Positions 22,641 through 34,676 of a DNA stretch of 43,538 bases are shown one piece after another. A model generated the notes under the pieces. It saw only the letters and a list, made by a program, of their open reading frames with translations, was not told the DNA's origin and ran no database searches. The position numbers were made by a program, and so were the translations under genes. The DNA comes from Trachelipus rathkii (lineage: Eukaryota; Arthropoda; Malacostraca; Isopoda; Trachelipodidae): NCBI GenBank assembly GCA_015478945.1, contig JABUQX010097488.1:1-43538 (forward strand), given 5' to 3'. Positions within the stretch are counted from its first letter, which is position 1, and every line of letters begins with the position of its first letter.

Positions 22641-23190
22641 TATGAATGATGGGGCTAGGGATTTGTTATGGATCCTACCTGAATAAAACATTACCAACAA
22701 ATTCGTTCACTAGAAATAACAGAACTACACCAGCGTTGTACATTTTATGGTTCCATATAAAACATCTTCAACGCACCACTATTTTTATTCTCATTATTCT
22801 ATCAAACACAAATATTAATTTCGATATATTACCCAAAAATTTTACACACACACCTTACTCCAAGACTCTCGTCATTAAACACATACAAAACACAACTAAT
22901 ACGGTTCTATTCGAGTTATATGTAAGGCGTTCCTCTGCACGCGAAGATGGCTTTAGAGATAATTAGATTAAAATTTCATAATTTAACCAGATTACCACTC
23001 CACTCCCCACTGTTAAGTGATGATCTCTCCTGACTCTCAAAGACACAGGTTGATCCCTAGAATGGCTGACTATTGAAATTTATTTAAAGATCTCTAAGCG
23101 GATAGTCAGTTCTGTAGTAGTATTATCAGGGCCCCCGCTTCCCGTAAGGAGGGTAGGGGAAGGCAATAAATAAGTGAAGACATGTAATAT
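22641..23190. other. Normal-composition segment with a 106-codon open frame of no recognised family
   Basis: The plus-strand frame at 22646-22966 is rich in Asn, Thr and Ile, with no domain, signal peptide or convincing start context. I judge it chance. CTGACTAT (about 23069) and ATAGTCAG (about 23103) form a stem of eight pairs around a loop of some 30 bases. A GC-rich patch lies at 23128-23162. Confidence 0.35.
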
Positions 23191-23960
23191 TATTTAGATA
23201 TATTAATTATATATTATATATTCATAATATTTATATATATATAAATTTTATTATTATATATTAATTATGATATATATTTATTATCATTAATATTAATATA
23301 TTATGTCATAAATTATATATATTGTCAGAAAGTTAATTCTTAGAACCTTTTTGTACGGGTATCTATATTTACTTTACACTTGTTATAGTCATAAAGTAGA
23401 AGAATATTTGTAATTTGTTATCTTATGCTCATAAAATATTATTTTCTAGATAGGATTGTTAATTTAGTTTATATATATATATATAATCTATATATATCGA
23501 TATATTATTATATATATGTTTATATGTACAAAGTAGAATATATTAATTATATATATATCTTCAGACTAATATATAAATTATATTATTGGAACAAAAGATT
23601 ACTGATATTGACTTACAAGATTACATACTAGTATATTTTTATGAAAGATAATTAATATTCGTATGTATTATTCTCCTTTACCAAATAAAATCCGGGAGGG
23701 TCCGGAACACCCTTCTTTGTATTATGAGTGTTAGGGGTACTTAATATAATGAAATATATCATAATAATAAGATACAGATCGAATCCTAATGAGTATAGGA
23801 ACGTTCCCGCATTGTTTCACCGTGGACATCGAGCTTCCTATTTCTCGTGTATACCTTATACAAATAATATAGTATAATATAATATCTATATATTAATAAT
23901 AAATAATATAATATATATATATATATAATATATAATAATATATATATATATTAAGATATT
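23191..23960. repeat. Cluster of (TA)n tracts with short complex breaks
   Basis: TA tracts lie near 23195-23310, 23467-23580 and 23860-23958. The breaks (23320-23460 and 23640-23855) show no gene. 23690-23720 and 23798-23850 are GC-richer but unidentified. Confidence 0.75.
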
Positions 23961-25145
23961 ATATTTCTGGGAACATAATTTAATTTATTTTGACCTAAAT
24001 AAAAACTAAATTAGAAAATCTACTTATGTTCAATAGAGATACCCTGTATTATTTTTTATTGGTAACGAGTACGTAAATAAAGGTCAATAATAGAACTATA
24101 ATTACTTAATATACTCTTGCGTATGCTATGGCGTCGAAAAACGAGGCAGATTCGTAACAATTTATAATTAAAAGAAGTTAATAATAAAATAATTTACGAC
24201 TTTTTAGACTTATTTTTTTATACTTTTTTTATTTATTATTATATAATATAATTTATAAAATGTAAGTTCCTCTAATTATATTCTTTCTATAAAATGAGAT
24301 CTGCATTTCAAGATTAAACGAAGAACAACCTCGAAAGAAGTAAAATTAAGATAATGAAAGAATTATGAATTCAGATGGTTTAATATAAATATTGTCGGAT
24401 AATATTATTTTACGGGCGGTAAAGAGACTTACAGTAACCTATATTATTGTCGAATTTGATAAATCTCAATTTAATTTCTCCTAAAATTTTCACATTATTA
24501 TTATATTTAAAGTTTATTTAAATAATGAAGTAAATTTATAGATAAATTTAAAGTTATTATTATAATTATAATAGAATCATGATATATTTTTAGCTTATTA
24601 TAATAGATATTGATATAATAATTATTAATATATATATATATAAAGTATATTATATATATGCTTTAGTAGTTACTCGTATATACCCATAAGAATCAATCGG
24701 AGATAGGAAAGTAAACTCGATCTAATAGAATTGGAATTAGGTCAGTGACAATTGATTTGTATGTGTTTTGATAAGTGGAATGAAAAGTACAAAGATATAG
24801 GATATTGAGATATAGAAGGTACCCTGCTTCGGTAACAACGGTTCACGAAGTGCTTGTCCACATATAATATGCGGAGTTGGATTTCGCATCCTAGATCATG
24901 GTTTCCAATTGCAAGAAGGCAAGAGAAGAGTGATGTTGCATGGAAAATATTGGATGCTGGATGTTGCATTGTCTGTTATGTCTGTAGTGTGTGTTGGTAT
25001 AAGATTAGTTTTATACCTTTTGCAGTAAACTGTAATAAGTAAATATTAAGACATGCTCCTATTATCGCATATTTTTTTGTTTTCAGTTTCAAGGTATTGA
25101 CGCTGACGGTAATTTTGCTAAAGTGGTAATGAGAGGATAGATTCT
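23961..25145. other. AT-rich DNA, no gene
   Basis: About 1.2 kb with a small TA patch at 24620-24660. Overlapping frames of 62-75 codons at 24742-25042 on opposite strands have no recognisable features. Nothing else is seen. Confidence 0.5.
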
Positions 25146-25700
25146 GCATTATATATTATATATTATTATTATATATATATATATATATATAGTATTTATA
25201 TTATTATATATATTAGAATATATATATATATATATTATTATGATATATTATATATATTATTATATATTATATATATTATAAATATTTTATGATAATATAT
25301 TATAGATAATTATTTATTAATTTATTTCCGTCTTCTATTTCAATATTAAATTCTTTTTTATGAAAAGGAATTGAGAAGCTTTATGGGCTTGTTGCCTACT
25401 GATCAGATAATTTAATTACAAAGTATGACCCATGGAAAACTATCTCATACTAAATTTAGATGTACATAAATAATATTGTATATAAATTTTATATTAAATA
25501 CTATATATTATATATATTATATAGTATGAATATATTAATTTATATAATATTTAAAATAATTATTATATAATATATTAGTATATATTTAAGTATAAATAAT
25601 ATATATAAGATATATATAATATTATAAAGATATATTATATAATATATAGTAAAGTAAATTGATGTATATAATAGTTATAGATAATATAAATTATATAAGA
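25146..25700. repeat. (TA)n tracts with one short break
   Basis: TA tracts at about 25148-25320 and 25480-25700 flank an unrecognised 150-bp break. Confidence 0.85.
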
Positions 25701-26895
25701 TAGATATTTAATAATATTAATAGTATTAGTATGTTTACTTGATAAGATCGAAAAATATTATAAACGTTAATTAATTTAATATGGATATTTAGAGAAAACG
25801 CTTACGTTATTTATTTGATGAATGTTCAACGCAGAAAAATAATCTAAGTGAATCATTTAACTCCTAGTCGGATTAGAAGATGAAAACAAGATTAAATTAG
25901 AAATCACAAGAAGCCACGAGTAAACCTATTAGTAAAGGGTAATAGATCTTCATACATTAAATAGCAATAATTATGTTATTCATCAGAAGCTTTCACATTG
26001 AAACGACAAAAATTATGTAATTCACATCAAATTTATACCAATTTGGTGAGGCTGGTCCGCACGAATAAATATTTAATTCCGGTTACTAAGTGGTTCGTTT
26101 TCACGTTTCTGAATTGAAATCGAAAAAATGTATTATATAATTAAGGGAATCAATGTGAATTACTTATAGTATAATTACAAAATTAAAAATTTTTATCTCA
26201 AAATAACACTCACTTTCATATTTATAAATAATTATAATATAATAATAAATAAATATAATTAATAAATTAATTGTTTTAATATATAGCCTATATGTACTTC
26301 GTGAGCTACTGCTTCTAGAAGTTCAATGAATAATTTGGAGCGGAAAAAATGAGATTATGGTGGAAAGAGAAGGTTTCCACTTTTACAATTAGTCGCCGTG
26401 ACAGTATTAAGTAAGTAATTTTCACCTTTAGTATAGTGTTTTATCATTATCTATTATTAAAGTTAGTTCTCACTCTTATTAGAAGGTAATTAATACAAAT
26501 CTCAGAATAAATTTAGAAGTTCCATGTTTCAAAATTAAACTGTCCAATAATTATGTTTATATGGGATTATACCTGAAGTATTTGATTTGAATGATGGACA
26601 TATTATAATTCTACACATTGTGCATTAATAAATTTATGGTAAAACATTTTGTTATCCTTCTCCTAACTTTCTGCACTATTTATGCCAATATGGTCACACC
26701 ACACATATATGTAATATTTATATATATATTAAAATTAAAGTTATTAGTATTAAAATAAATATGAATTATTAGTATCTTGCCTCTAGAAGAAATATAGTAG
26801 GGGTAAGGAACTTTTCACGACGAGGGGTATACCTAAAGTTTTATTCGTTATTACTATAATATTTATTATATATATAGGTTCGTATATATTACATA
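25701..26895. other. AT-rich DNA, no gene
   Basis: About 1.2 kb of A/T-rich sequence with no open frame of note. I see no repeat family or motif. Confidence 0.5.
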
Positions 26896-26896
26896 T

Positions 26897-27115
26897 GGTA
26901 CATGTGAATTTGATGGCTTGCTTTCTTGCGTAGCTTTTTTCATGTTGAAAGGCTAAATGCAAGTATAATTGCCAAAAATTGCTCTTGTGCATATATGTTG
27001 GATTCCTTTTTATAATTTTTGGCACATGTAAGCAGTATGGCTTCCGTACTGGCGTAGTTTTTTTATGCTGAAAAAGTTAAAAATGCCGTATAATTGGAAA
27101 AAATATATAGACTTT
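26897..27115. repeat. Diverged tandem duplication, period about 125 bp
   Basis: The segment with ggcttg...ttgcgtagcttttttcatg (from about 26914) is followed 125 bp later by ggcttccg...ggcgtagtttttttatg (from about 27039). Both continue with 'ctgaaa/ttgaaa...aaatg(c)...tataattg..aaaa'. The upstream flanks 'gtacatgtg' and 'gcacatgta' also match, so the repeat unit starts near 26897. A minus-strand 80-codon frame crossing the block is not a gene. Confidence 0.6.
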
Positions 27116-27282
27116 TGGTGTCAGAAATTACTTTATCCTTTTTTTTTAATTTTATATAAAATTATATGACTTATTTCGAATTGTGTTAGTGTATTAATTA
27201 TTATTTCTTAGGTACGAATATGCGTTCCAATAATAAAATGATGAATTAGTTTTTATTATTAAAAAAATGAGAAATACGTTTT

Positions 27283-27284
<2 letters not shown>

Positions 27285-27317
<33 letters not shown>

Positions 27318-27420
27318 ACTATTATAATATATTAATTAAATATATCTATATATATATATTATATATATATATAATATATATATATATATATTATATTATA
27401 TAGTATATAATTAATTATAT
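27285..27420. repeat. (TA)n tract
   Basis: TA-rich low-complexity DNA immediately before the fold-back element. Confidence 0.9.
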
Positions 27421-27619
27421 ACTTAAAAAAGGAAATCTTGAATCTTCATTCTATCTGAAAAGTAATGACATACAGGAACATTACATATTTGGAATCAGCG
27501 ATAAAGCCTATTACAGTGAATGTAAAGAAAAATAAGATGTATCATTAGATACAGAAATAAATTTACATTTTGGATCAGCGTATAAAGCTTAATATATGCA
27601 AAGTGTTAGTGATTTAACT

Positions 27620-27735
27620 AACGATACCCTAGGTAAACGCATAGATACAGGAGTCGGGTCTCTCGCCTCAGGTGGACCGACGGTTGGAGCTTAGTCCCTC
27701 TGTCCCACGCTCGAGCCCCTAATGGAAAATTTTGT
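27620..27735 (+). repeat. CTCGAG/GACAGAG repeat family, copy A (plus orientation)
   Basis: The copy reads in order: accctag..gtaaacgcatagata, gtcgggtctctc, aggtgga, ttagtccctctgtcccac and gctcgagcccct. The same order is found in reverse complement at 28625-28762. It forms the left half of the fold-back core. Confidence 0.65.
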
Positions 27736-27750
27736 TTCCTTGAACTGCAA

Positions 27751-27792
27751 TTTTAGGGGGCTCGAGCCAATGGGGGACAGAGGGGGGGGGCA
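27751..27792 (-). repeat. CTCGAG/GACAGAG repeat family, copy B (minus orientation, short)
   Basis: attttagggggctcgagc followed by tgggggacagaggggg. This is the inverted partner of copy A and forms the right half of the fold-back core. It shares attttagggggctcgagcg-like sequence with copy C. Confidence 0.7.
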
Positions 27793-28094
27793 TAACGACT
27801 TTACATATACTAAGCTTTATAGCTGATTCCAAATATGTATGTTTGTTTTTTCTGTACGTGTCGTACTTTTTCTGAGTTTTTTATTTATTTATTTTTTTCA
27901 TTCCGGTAATAGCTTTATACGCTGATTCCAATAGTTATTTGTTTCTGTAAGTATCATACTTTTCGAGATAATTTCCTGGCCCTTTTCTGGGAATTATGCC
28001 TTGAAAGAAAATAAAATATTATTAATCTTAATATATGAATTAAAAAGTACCAAAATCGTACAAAAATATTTTTTGTTATCACTCTTTTATGGCT

Positions 28095-28460
28095 ATGATA
28101 ATATATATAATATATATATAAGTATATAGTATATATATATATATTATATAATATATTTATTATATATATATATTATATATATATAATATATAAGTATTTA
28201 TATATATATATAATTAGCAATTATATATAATATATAATTATATATTATATATAGTTATTAAACTTTTAATTATAAAAGGAAAGTAAATTAAACTTACTGT
28301 TCACTTTACTAAAATCAGTAGAGATTAATATAATTTTATATATATATTATATTATATATATATTATAATATATATATTATATATATATATAATATATATA
28401 TGATATATATATATATAATATAATATATAATATATTATATTATATATAATTATATATATA
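28095..28460. repeat. (TA)n tracts
   Basis: Two TA-rich runs (about 28095-28258 and 28335-28460) are separated by about 75 bp of AT-rich DNA. Confidence 0.9.
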
Positions 28461-28624
28461 TGCGGCCAAACTATCATAGGTGTAGCGATATCTTCGAAAT
28501 ACGACTTCGTACCGCGAAACAAGATAACATAGTTTAGATGCAGCGTATGAAATTAGTAACGGAAATCGAAAAAAAAAAAAGAAAACAATTTAGGGATTCG
28601 AAGAGAAAGGATATCATTTAAAAC

Positions 28625-28762
28625 TATCAATTTTAGGGGGCTCGAGCGGGTGGGGGACAGAGGGGGGGATTGAGTCCCCCCGTACCACCTAGATACCAAA
28701 AAAAAGGAGAGACCCGACAAGCATTAGATGTCTATGCGGTCTACTGCTAGGGCGTGTCGTCT
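28625..28762 (-). repeat. CTCGAG/GACAGAG repeat family, copy C (minus orientation)
   Basis: On the plus strand it reads ttttagggggctcgagcg, ggtgggggacagaggggg, ttgagtcccccc, accacctagatacc, ggagagacccgac and agatgtctatgcgg...ctagggcgt. The reverse complement aligns end to end with copy A, including the 'gcatagac' and 'gtcgggtctctc' strings. ggggg...ccccc can snap back locally. No coding capacity. Confidence 0.7.
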
Positions 28763-28784
28763 GTTTTTGAATCATCAAACGATT

Positions 28785-28852
28785 TTTATATATAATAGTA
28801 TAAGTTATAATATATATATATATTATATATATATATATATATCTATATTTAT

Positions 28853-28883
<31 letters not shown>

Positions 28884-28950
28884 AATATATATATATATAG
28901 TATATATATATAAAGTCTATATATAATTAAATATATATAGTATAATAGAT

Positions 28951-28995
<45 letters not shown>

Positions 28996-29495
28996 ATATA
29001 TATAATGAATATATATATTATATATATGATATATATATATATAGTATATCATTTAATATATAAATATATTATAATATTATAAAAAATAAAATAATAATTT
29101 TGTTTAAAATGAATTAATTGTTTATTATATTTATATATATAATATATTATATTATATATAATATATATATATATATATATAGTATATTATAATATATATA
29201 TATAATATATATATATATATATTATATATATAAAAAAAAAATATATAATATAGTATATGATATATATAATAATAGTTATATATAACTAATATAAAAAATA
29301 ATAAAGAAAATTAGTTTATATTGGAAAAATAATTATATTATATATATATATAATATATATATAATAAATATATTAATATATATATTATTATATATTATTA
29401 ATAATATATATATATATATATATATATAATTTTTTTAGTATATATATAGTTATATATATATAGTATATATATTAGATATATATATATTATTATAT
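28785..29495. repeat. Long imperfect (TA)n tract
   Basis: About 700 bp of TA-dominated DNA with short A-rich interruptions (29077-29120 and 29232-29240). Confidence 0.92.
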
Positions 29496-30090
29496 ATATA
29501 TGATAAGTTCTAGTAAAGGGCTGTTCAGTATGTCTGTTAATTTATTTAACTTGAATATAATAATTAATAATACTCAAAGTTTAAATATGTGTCAATTTGA
29601 GAACGTATTCTCGAATGGAGTAAATTGTTTGGTGCCTCTTAAATCGGTTCTATGTGGGATAAAAAGTTGGCGGCATAAGATACTTTTCGCTATTGCAAAT
29701 TTTTGGGGAAATTTTCTTTAATTTTTCAGTTTATGTTAAAAAAATTTCTGTATAATTTCATTAGCTATTATGATGATGGTCCATTGTTTTCGATGTTAAG
29801 TTAGGTAGGTTCGTACTAAACAGTGGCGAAAGTAATAATGGTTGTAGTTTCCCGCTAATATAATATATGATTTATTATATATATATATATTATTATTATA
29901 TATATCGTATATATATATTTGTGCCAAATCATACAGTTGGATAGATTAATATATTATATAATATATATATATTAGTTATATTTGCTTAATGTGCTCAATG
30001 TATCTTTTTTTATCTTGGCCCATCAAAATCTTTTGGTGGATTCATGCGGGTTCTTGTATAATAATGATAGTAATAATAAGTTATATTTTA
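29496..30090. other. AT-rich DNA with a 73-codon open frame of no recognised family
   Basis: The plus-strand frame 29500-29721 (Asn, Ile and Ser-rich) has no detectable domain and is probably chance. The rest, including a TA patch at 29865-29965, is unremarkable. Confidence 0.4.
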
Positions 30091-30329
30091 TATATATATA
30101 TATAGAGATGTAATTAATAAATTATAGTGGTAGGTATAGTTAGTTAAAATTGATATATAGATATATTATTATATATATTAATATATAATAAAAAAAAAAG
30201 AATATATTCAATATATATTAGTTAAAATAAAAATTATAGCCCATACTATATAAAGATTACACGTGGGTTTATAGTATACATATTGAGGTTAAAAAATAAA
30301 GAAAAAATGAGTTTTGTAATTTGTAATTA

Positions 30330-30330
<1 letters not shown>

Positions 30331-30361
<31 letters not shown>
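30331..30361 (+). repeat. Poly(A) tract of about 30
   Basis: An uninterrupted A run follows 'gtaattagtt'. It could be a retroposon tail or a simple homopolymer, and no retroposon body is recognisable upstream. Confidence 0.85.
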
Positions 30362-30365
<4 letters not shown>

Positions 30366-32335
30366 TAAAAAAATAAATTATTGAAAGAATGAAAAAACAT
30401 CAACATGGATAGGAAACAAACATTATTGGAACAAGTTGAGAGGCGGTAAAATAGTAAAACAATAAAGTCCACCAATAATAACAAGCAATTGAGTCCACAA
30501 TAATAACAAGACGCAATTATTTACTTCCAAAGAGGAAATTTGATAATTGCCGAGAAATTTTATTGACGTTTTCTGTTGATTCAGGGAAGTATTTGCAAGG
30601 TAATAGTTAATGCAGGTAGTTCTAGCGTCGTGTGATTGAGGCTTTAAGGATAAAGCCGATTGTTTTCAAATTGTGTAAAGCAAACTACTAGTTGTATCAT
30701 GCTTACGGGGTTTAAATTACCTCGAATATATCTTAAAATCATTAAAGCAGTTGGGAATACAAAATAACATTCTTTAAGAAGTACAAGAAAATAATTGGCT
30801 ATATTTTAATAGGATTACTAATTTTGTTTAATATATCTTGATATTCACTATAGATTATATATTTATTTAAATAATAAAATTACATTCATTGTATTGCAGT
30901 TGTGGAAGTAATAGTTTATTAATCTATATATTTTTTATTTAAATTTTATAAGAGATTAGTTGTTATATCAATAGTATTTATTTAGTTGATAAGATTGAGT
31001 ATATATTTGAGATAAATTTAAATTGTGCATGATAGCTTAGATATTACAAATGAAGGAAGCTTTGGGTATAGATCATGTGATTTTGCTACTCACTAATATA
31101 AATAGATTCGATACTAATATTTAACTTTATTAGTAGATAAGAAGTAAAACTAAGTAAAAGATAGAGTTTAGAAATATGGTATGACTCTATATCCGACTAA
31201 CAAAGATTTTGGAAGAAAACTCCACACGGCGCAAACTTACGCAGATTATTACTAACTTATTACGTATATACATAACAATAATACATTCTATATATCACAT
31301 ACTCTCATTCGATGCCGTTAGTATAAATTAATTATATTCAAATATTTTTATATAGAGTGTCTACAATAAATATGTAATAATCAGATATATAATTATATAG
31401 GATTGTATAATGTACTCTAATATATATGTATTATTATTATCACCTTCTCGGTCGTAAGTAGCGTACGAAGAACCGGACGGGAACGCTATCCACGTTCAGA
31501 CTGTAGATATACGCTTTCAAGCAAATAACATCTGAATAATTCTTTATTTAAAAATTCATTAGCACTAGTAGCATCGAGTTATTACGATTTTTGCTATATA
31601 TTTTAAAAATCGTTTACGCCATCAAAAGATAGAATAGCAAGCACTTAAATATTACTATTTTTTTCGATTAATTAAGTTTATTTATTTTTATTTTTTTTTT
31701 TTTTTTTTTATAAGTATATACTAATTCAATATTTAATAAGTCGATTTTATTTTCCATTTTAATATGTTAGAAGTAATATATATGAAATTATTATATTTAT
31801 TAAGTTCTTTTATGGAATGTTTTTTTATAATAATTGACGATGCATTTAAAATTTATGCCATTTCAGAAAAAGATTTTTATATTTGTATCATAACACTTGT
31901 TTCTGCATGTGATTATAGATCAACAATGTAGGATTCTTGTATCAACTATTATCATTGATTTAAGAATGTTAAAAATATGTTTTGTGTATATTAATTTGAC
32001 CTGTATTTTTGACTTTTTATAATCAAAAAAATGATATCTTTTTGTCGATAAAATAATGGATTGTTTCATGTTTTATACATATTTTTATACAACTGATATT
32101 GTAAAGATTAGGAAATTTATATGCTTATCTTGGCTTATAAGGTACCCTTTTCTTTTATCATACAATGTAGCATTATATAAATAATGATTTACTCGAGTTT
32201 TTGCCGCCCTGTACCTCCTAAATTAGGATTTTTTTTAATGTCGAGCTTATACAACGACAAAATATTAGACATTTTAAAGTCAAGGATATTAAACTTAAGC
32301 CCTATTATAATTTTTATAAGCTAAAGGTTGGATAA
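30362..32335. other. AT-rich DNA, no gene
   Basis: About 2 kb without any open frame above about 60 codons. The only structures seen are a perfect seven-base-pair hairpin GGCTTTA-AGGA-TAAAGCC at 30640-30657, a GC-richer patch at 31445-31500, and a T-run near 31685-31709. Confidence 0.5.
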
Positions 32336-32734
32336 TATTATATTATATATCCTTCATACTATTAATCTCTAATTAAATATATGGTATATGAGACGTTATG
32401 ATATATTAATAAGTGGGTATCGGGATAAATAAGTAATAATGTAGTGGTATGATTTTATTAGCAATATTCTACTATTATTTTATCTCAATCTCATTAAAAG
32501 AATTATCGAACACAAGAGAGAAGAAAGAGATACGAGAGAAATGGAATATATAGGTAATAGAGTAATAGAATATATAAAAAAAATAAGTAGATTTTTTAAA
32601 TGTTCCAGCGATGAATATTAAATTTTAAATTCAGCGGGAAGGTTTTGAAGAATATATATACTATAAGGTAAAATGAAATATAAATATATATTTCATTATC
32701 TCTCCAATCCACGTTTTGTATAAGCTATTATTAA
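32336..32734. other. AT-rich DNA, no gene
   Basis: Mixed A/T-rich DNA with purine-rich 32500-32590. Nothing recognised. Confidence 0.5.
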
Positions 32735-32822
32735 TTATATCTACATATTATTAATATATATATAATATTAATATTATATATATTAATTATATATATATAT
32801 TAATACTATTATATATATAATA

Positions 32823-32854
<32 letters not shown>

Positions 32855-33065
32855 TAGTATAATATATATATATATTATTATATATATATATATTATTAAT
32901 ATATATATATATAATTAATATATATATATATATTATATATATGATATTTAATATATATTATAAGTTAATATATATATATATAGTATATATATATATATAT
33001 ATTTCATATATATATAATATACTTATTAATATATATTATTATATAAGTATATATTTAATATATTG
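32735..33065. repeat. (TA)n tract
   Basis: About 330 bp of TA/TTA low-complexity DNA. Ile/Tyr-rich frames within it are artefacts. Confidence 0.92.
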
Positions 33066-33770
33066 GATGTTCAAAGGGCTTTTGTATTTAGATAGAAATA
33101 TGACTTTTGTAGTGAGAAATAATTATTAAGTCAAACGATAATTTTTATAGAGGATAAAAATAAAGTAGATATGGTCTATATAAATTAGTATGTTAGGGGA
33201 AGTATATTAGGGTGCAATATAGATACGAATATGGTAGTATGTACTAATTATAAACAGAATATAAATTATATCTATTTACACTATGTAGTATTATAATATT
33301 AATTAAAATTCTATAACTTACAGGAATTTTTATGTTTGACAAGTTGTAACTATGTACGTGTTTAAACTGTCGAAATAATTATATATATATTATAATAAAT
33401 ATATATTAATATATCTATATATAATTTCCGATACGTCTTTTTAATACTTAAAATTTTTATTATTGTGGAAAATAGCGGTAGAGTTATTGTAGTATAAAAA
33501 TTTATTAAATAATGTGAAGAATTCAAATTTCTTGAGATTTTGTTATTTTTTTAATGTTTTTTTTTATTTTTATTTATTCAAGAAATTATTGGACATAGAA
33601 TGCAATTTTCTTATAGTGAATCTGATTAAATACGTTTATAATGCTGTTCTACTCATTGTATTTCTATTGTGAAAAATTGATTATTGCCTAACAATTAGCC
33701 GACTGATTAAGTTTAGGTTTTATAGAATAGTTTAATTATAGTTTATCTTCTATCAATTGTTTTCTGATTG
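33066..33770. other. AT-rich DNA, no gene
   Basis: About 700 bp with T-runs at 33545-33580. No motif or frame of interest. Confidence 0.5.
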
Positions 33771-33773
33771 TAA

Positions 33774-33801
33774 AAATATATATATGTCTACTTACTCCCA
33801 A

Positions 33802-33834
<33 letters not shown>

Positions 33835-33890
33835 GTATTTATATATTATTATAAATATATATATATATGTCTATATATACCCAAAACAAC

Positions 33891-33948
<58 letters not shown>

Positions 33949-34015
33949 TATATATATATTATATATATAATTATATAATATATATTATCTATAATAGTAT
34001 TATAATATATATATA
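33774..34015. repeat. (TA)n tract containing an 83-bp duplicated unit
   Basis: atatatgtctacttactccc-aaaacaacat (near 33781-33809) recurs 83 bp later as atatatgtctatatataccc-aaaacaacat (near 33864-33892), each followed by pure TA. This indicates a local tandem duplication within the microsatellite. The remainder is plain TA repeat. Confidence 0.7.
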
Positions 34016-34580
34016 CCGGGAGTGGGAGAAGATAAAAGCATACAAATGGAAAATTTGCTTTTTCAGCCAACACAAAAGTTTTGCCCGAAAGACTTCAGGG
34101 AAAGGACAATACTTGCAGAAGAATGGAAAAAAAAAATACCTTTTTACGATAATGTCAAAAACTTTTTTATATTTTTTTATCTCTTTTGAGGAATTCAGAT
34201 TCTTTTTTTGTTTCCGAAGTTGCAAAATAAAAAAAGTTTTGAAGAAAATATTATTATAGTTCTTAAATTAATAGTCTTAGAGTTTTCCATCCACGGTAAA
34301 GTGTTAGGCCTAAAACGGTGAATCGAAGATTTTTACCACCAAATAAAGCGGGAAAAACTTGTGATTAACGAGTTTTTAGAAATATCATTCAAGGTATTAA
34401 TGATGTTTCTTACTTAATGAAAGATAAATGGAACTTAATCAGGCTTCACACGCAATCTCGGCTATATGTAATGCAATGAGTTTTCGTACCGTATCTCTCT
34501 CTCTTCTTTATCGGTCTTCTTTATCATATGATTTTAAATTTTTTTTTGTAAAAACATCTTCTTCTCTCGTCTTCCCTATC
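34016..34580. other. Complex AT-rich segment, no gene
   Basis: Open frames of 69-130 codons start or end in the TA tract and run into this segment (33867-34259 plus and 33989-34225 minus). The part outside the repeat is Lys/Phe-rich with no domain and I do not regard it as coding. Confidence 0.45.
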
Positions 34581-34676
34581 TCGTTCTCTTTCCCCTCTCT
34601 CTCTCTCTCTTTCTCTCTCTCTGCGTTCTTCTTTTAAGTATATATTTATATATATATATATATATATATATTAAAT
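34581..34676. repeat. CT tract followed by a TA tract
   Basis: tctc repeats at about 34581-34632 pass into TA repeat at 34640-34672. The CT-to-TA order is the same as at 3.83-4.0 kb. Confidence 0.85.

Larger units (their letters stand above)
27455..27966. mobile_element. Composite fold-back (long inverted repeat) element, non-autonomous
   Basis: Each arm carries two related units around a GC-rich core. Left unit 1 (27455-27511) contains catatttggaatcagcg-ataaagc. Left unit 2 (27528-27590) contains catttt-ggatcagcgtataaagctt. On the right, unit 3 (27811-27876) and unit 4 (27908-27966) contain the reverse complement, gcttta(ta/tac)gctgattcca. The outer pair agrees over about 55 bases: left starts ctgaaaagta and right ends tacttttcgag. 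The core is itself inverted: cctctgtccca-cgctcgagcccct (27697-27720) faces aggggg-ctcgagc...gggggacagagg (27755-27783). There is no coding capacity. Transcribed or single-stranded, the block would fold into one large hairpin. It resembles fold-back or MITE-type DNA transposons, but I cannot name the family. Confidence 0.75.

Noticed and set aside
28095..29495. CRISPR-like or satellite array in the regularly broken TA tracts
   Set aside because: Interruptions are irregular, there are no constant repeat and spacer units, and the DNA appears eukaryotic.
33867..34259. 130-codon open frame, among the longest in the window
   Set aside because: The first half is Ile/Tyr from the TA repeat. The remainder is Lys/Phe-rich with no motif and overlaps an equally open minus-strand frame.
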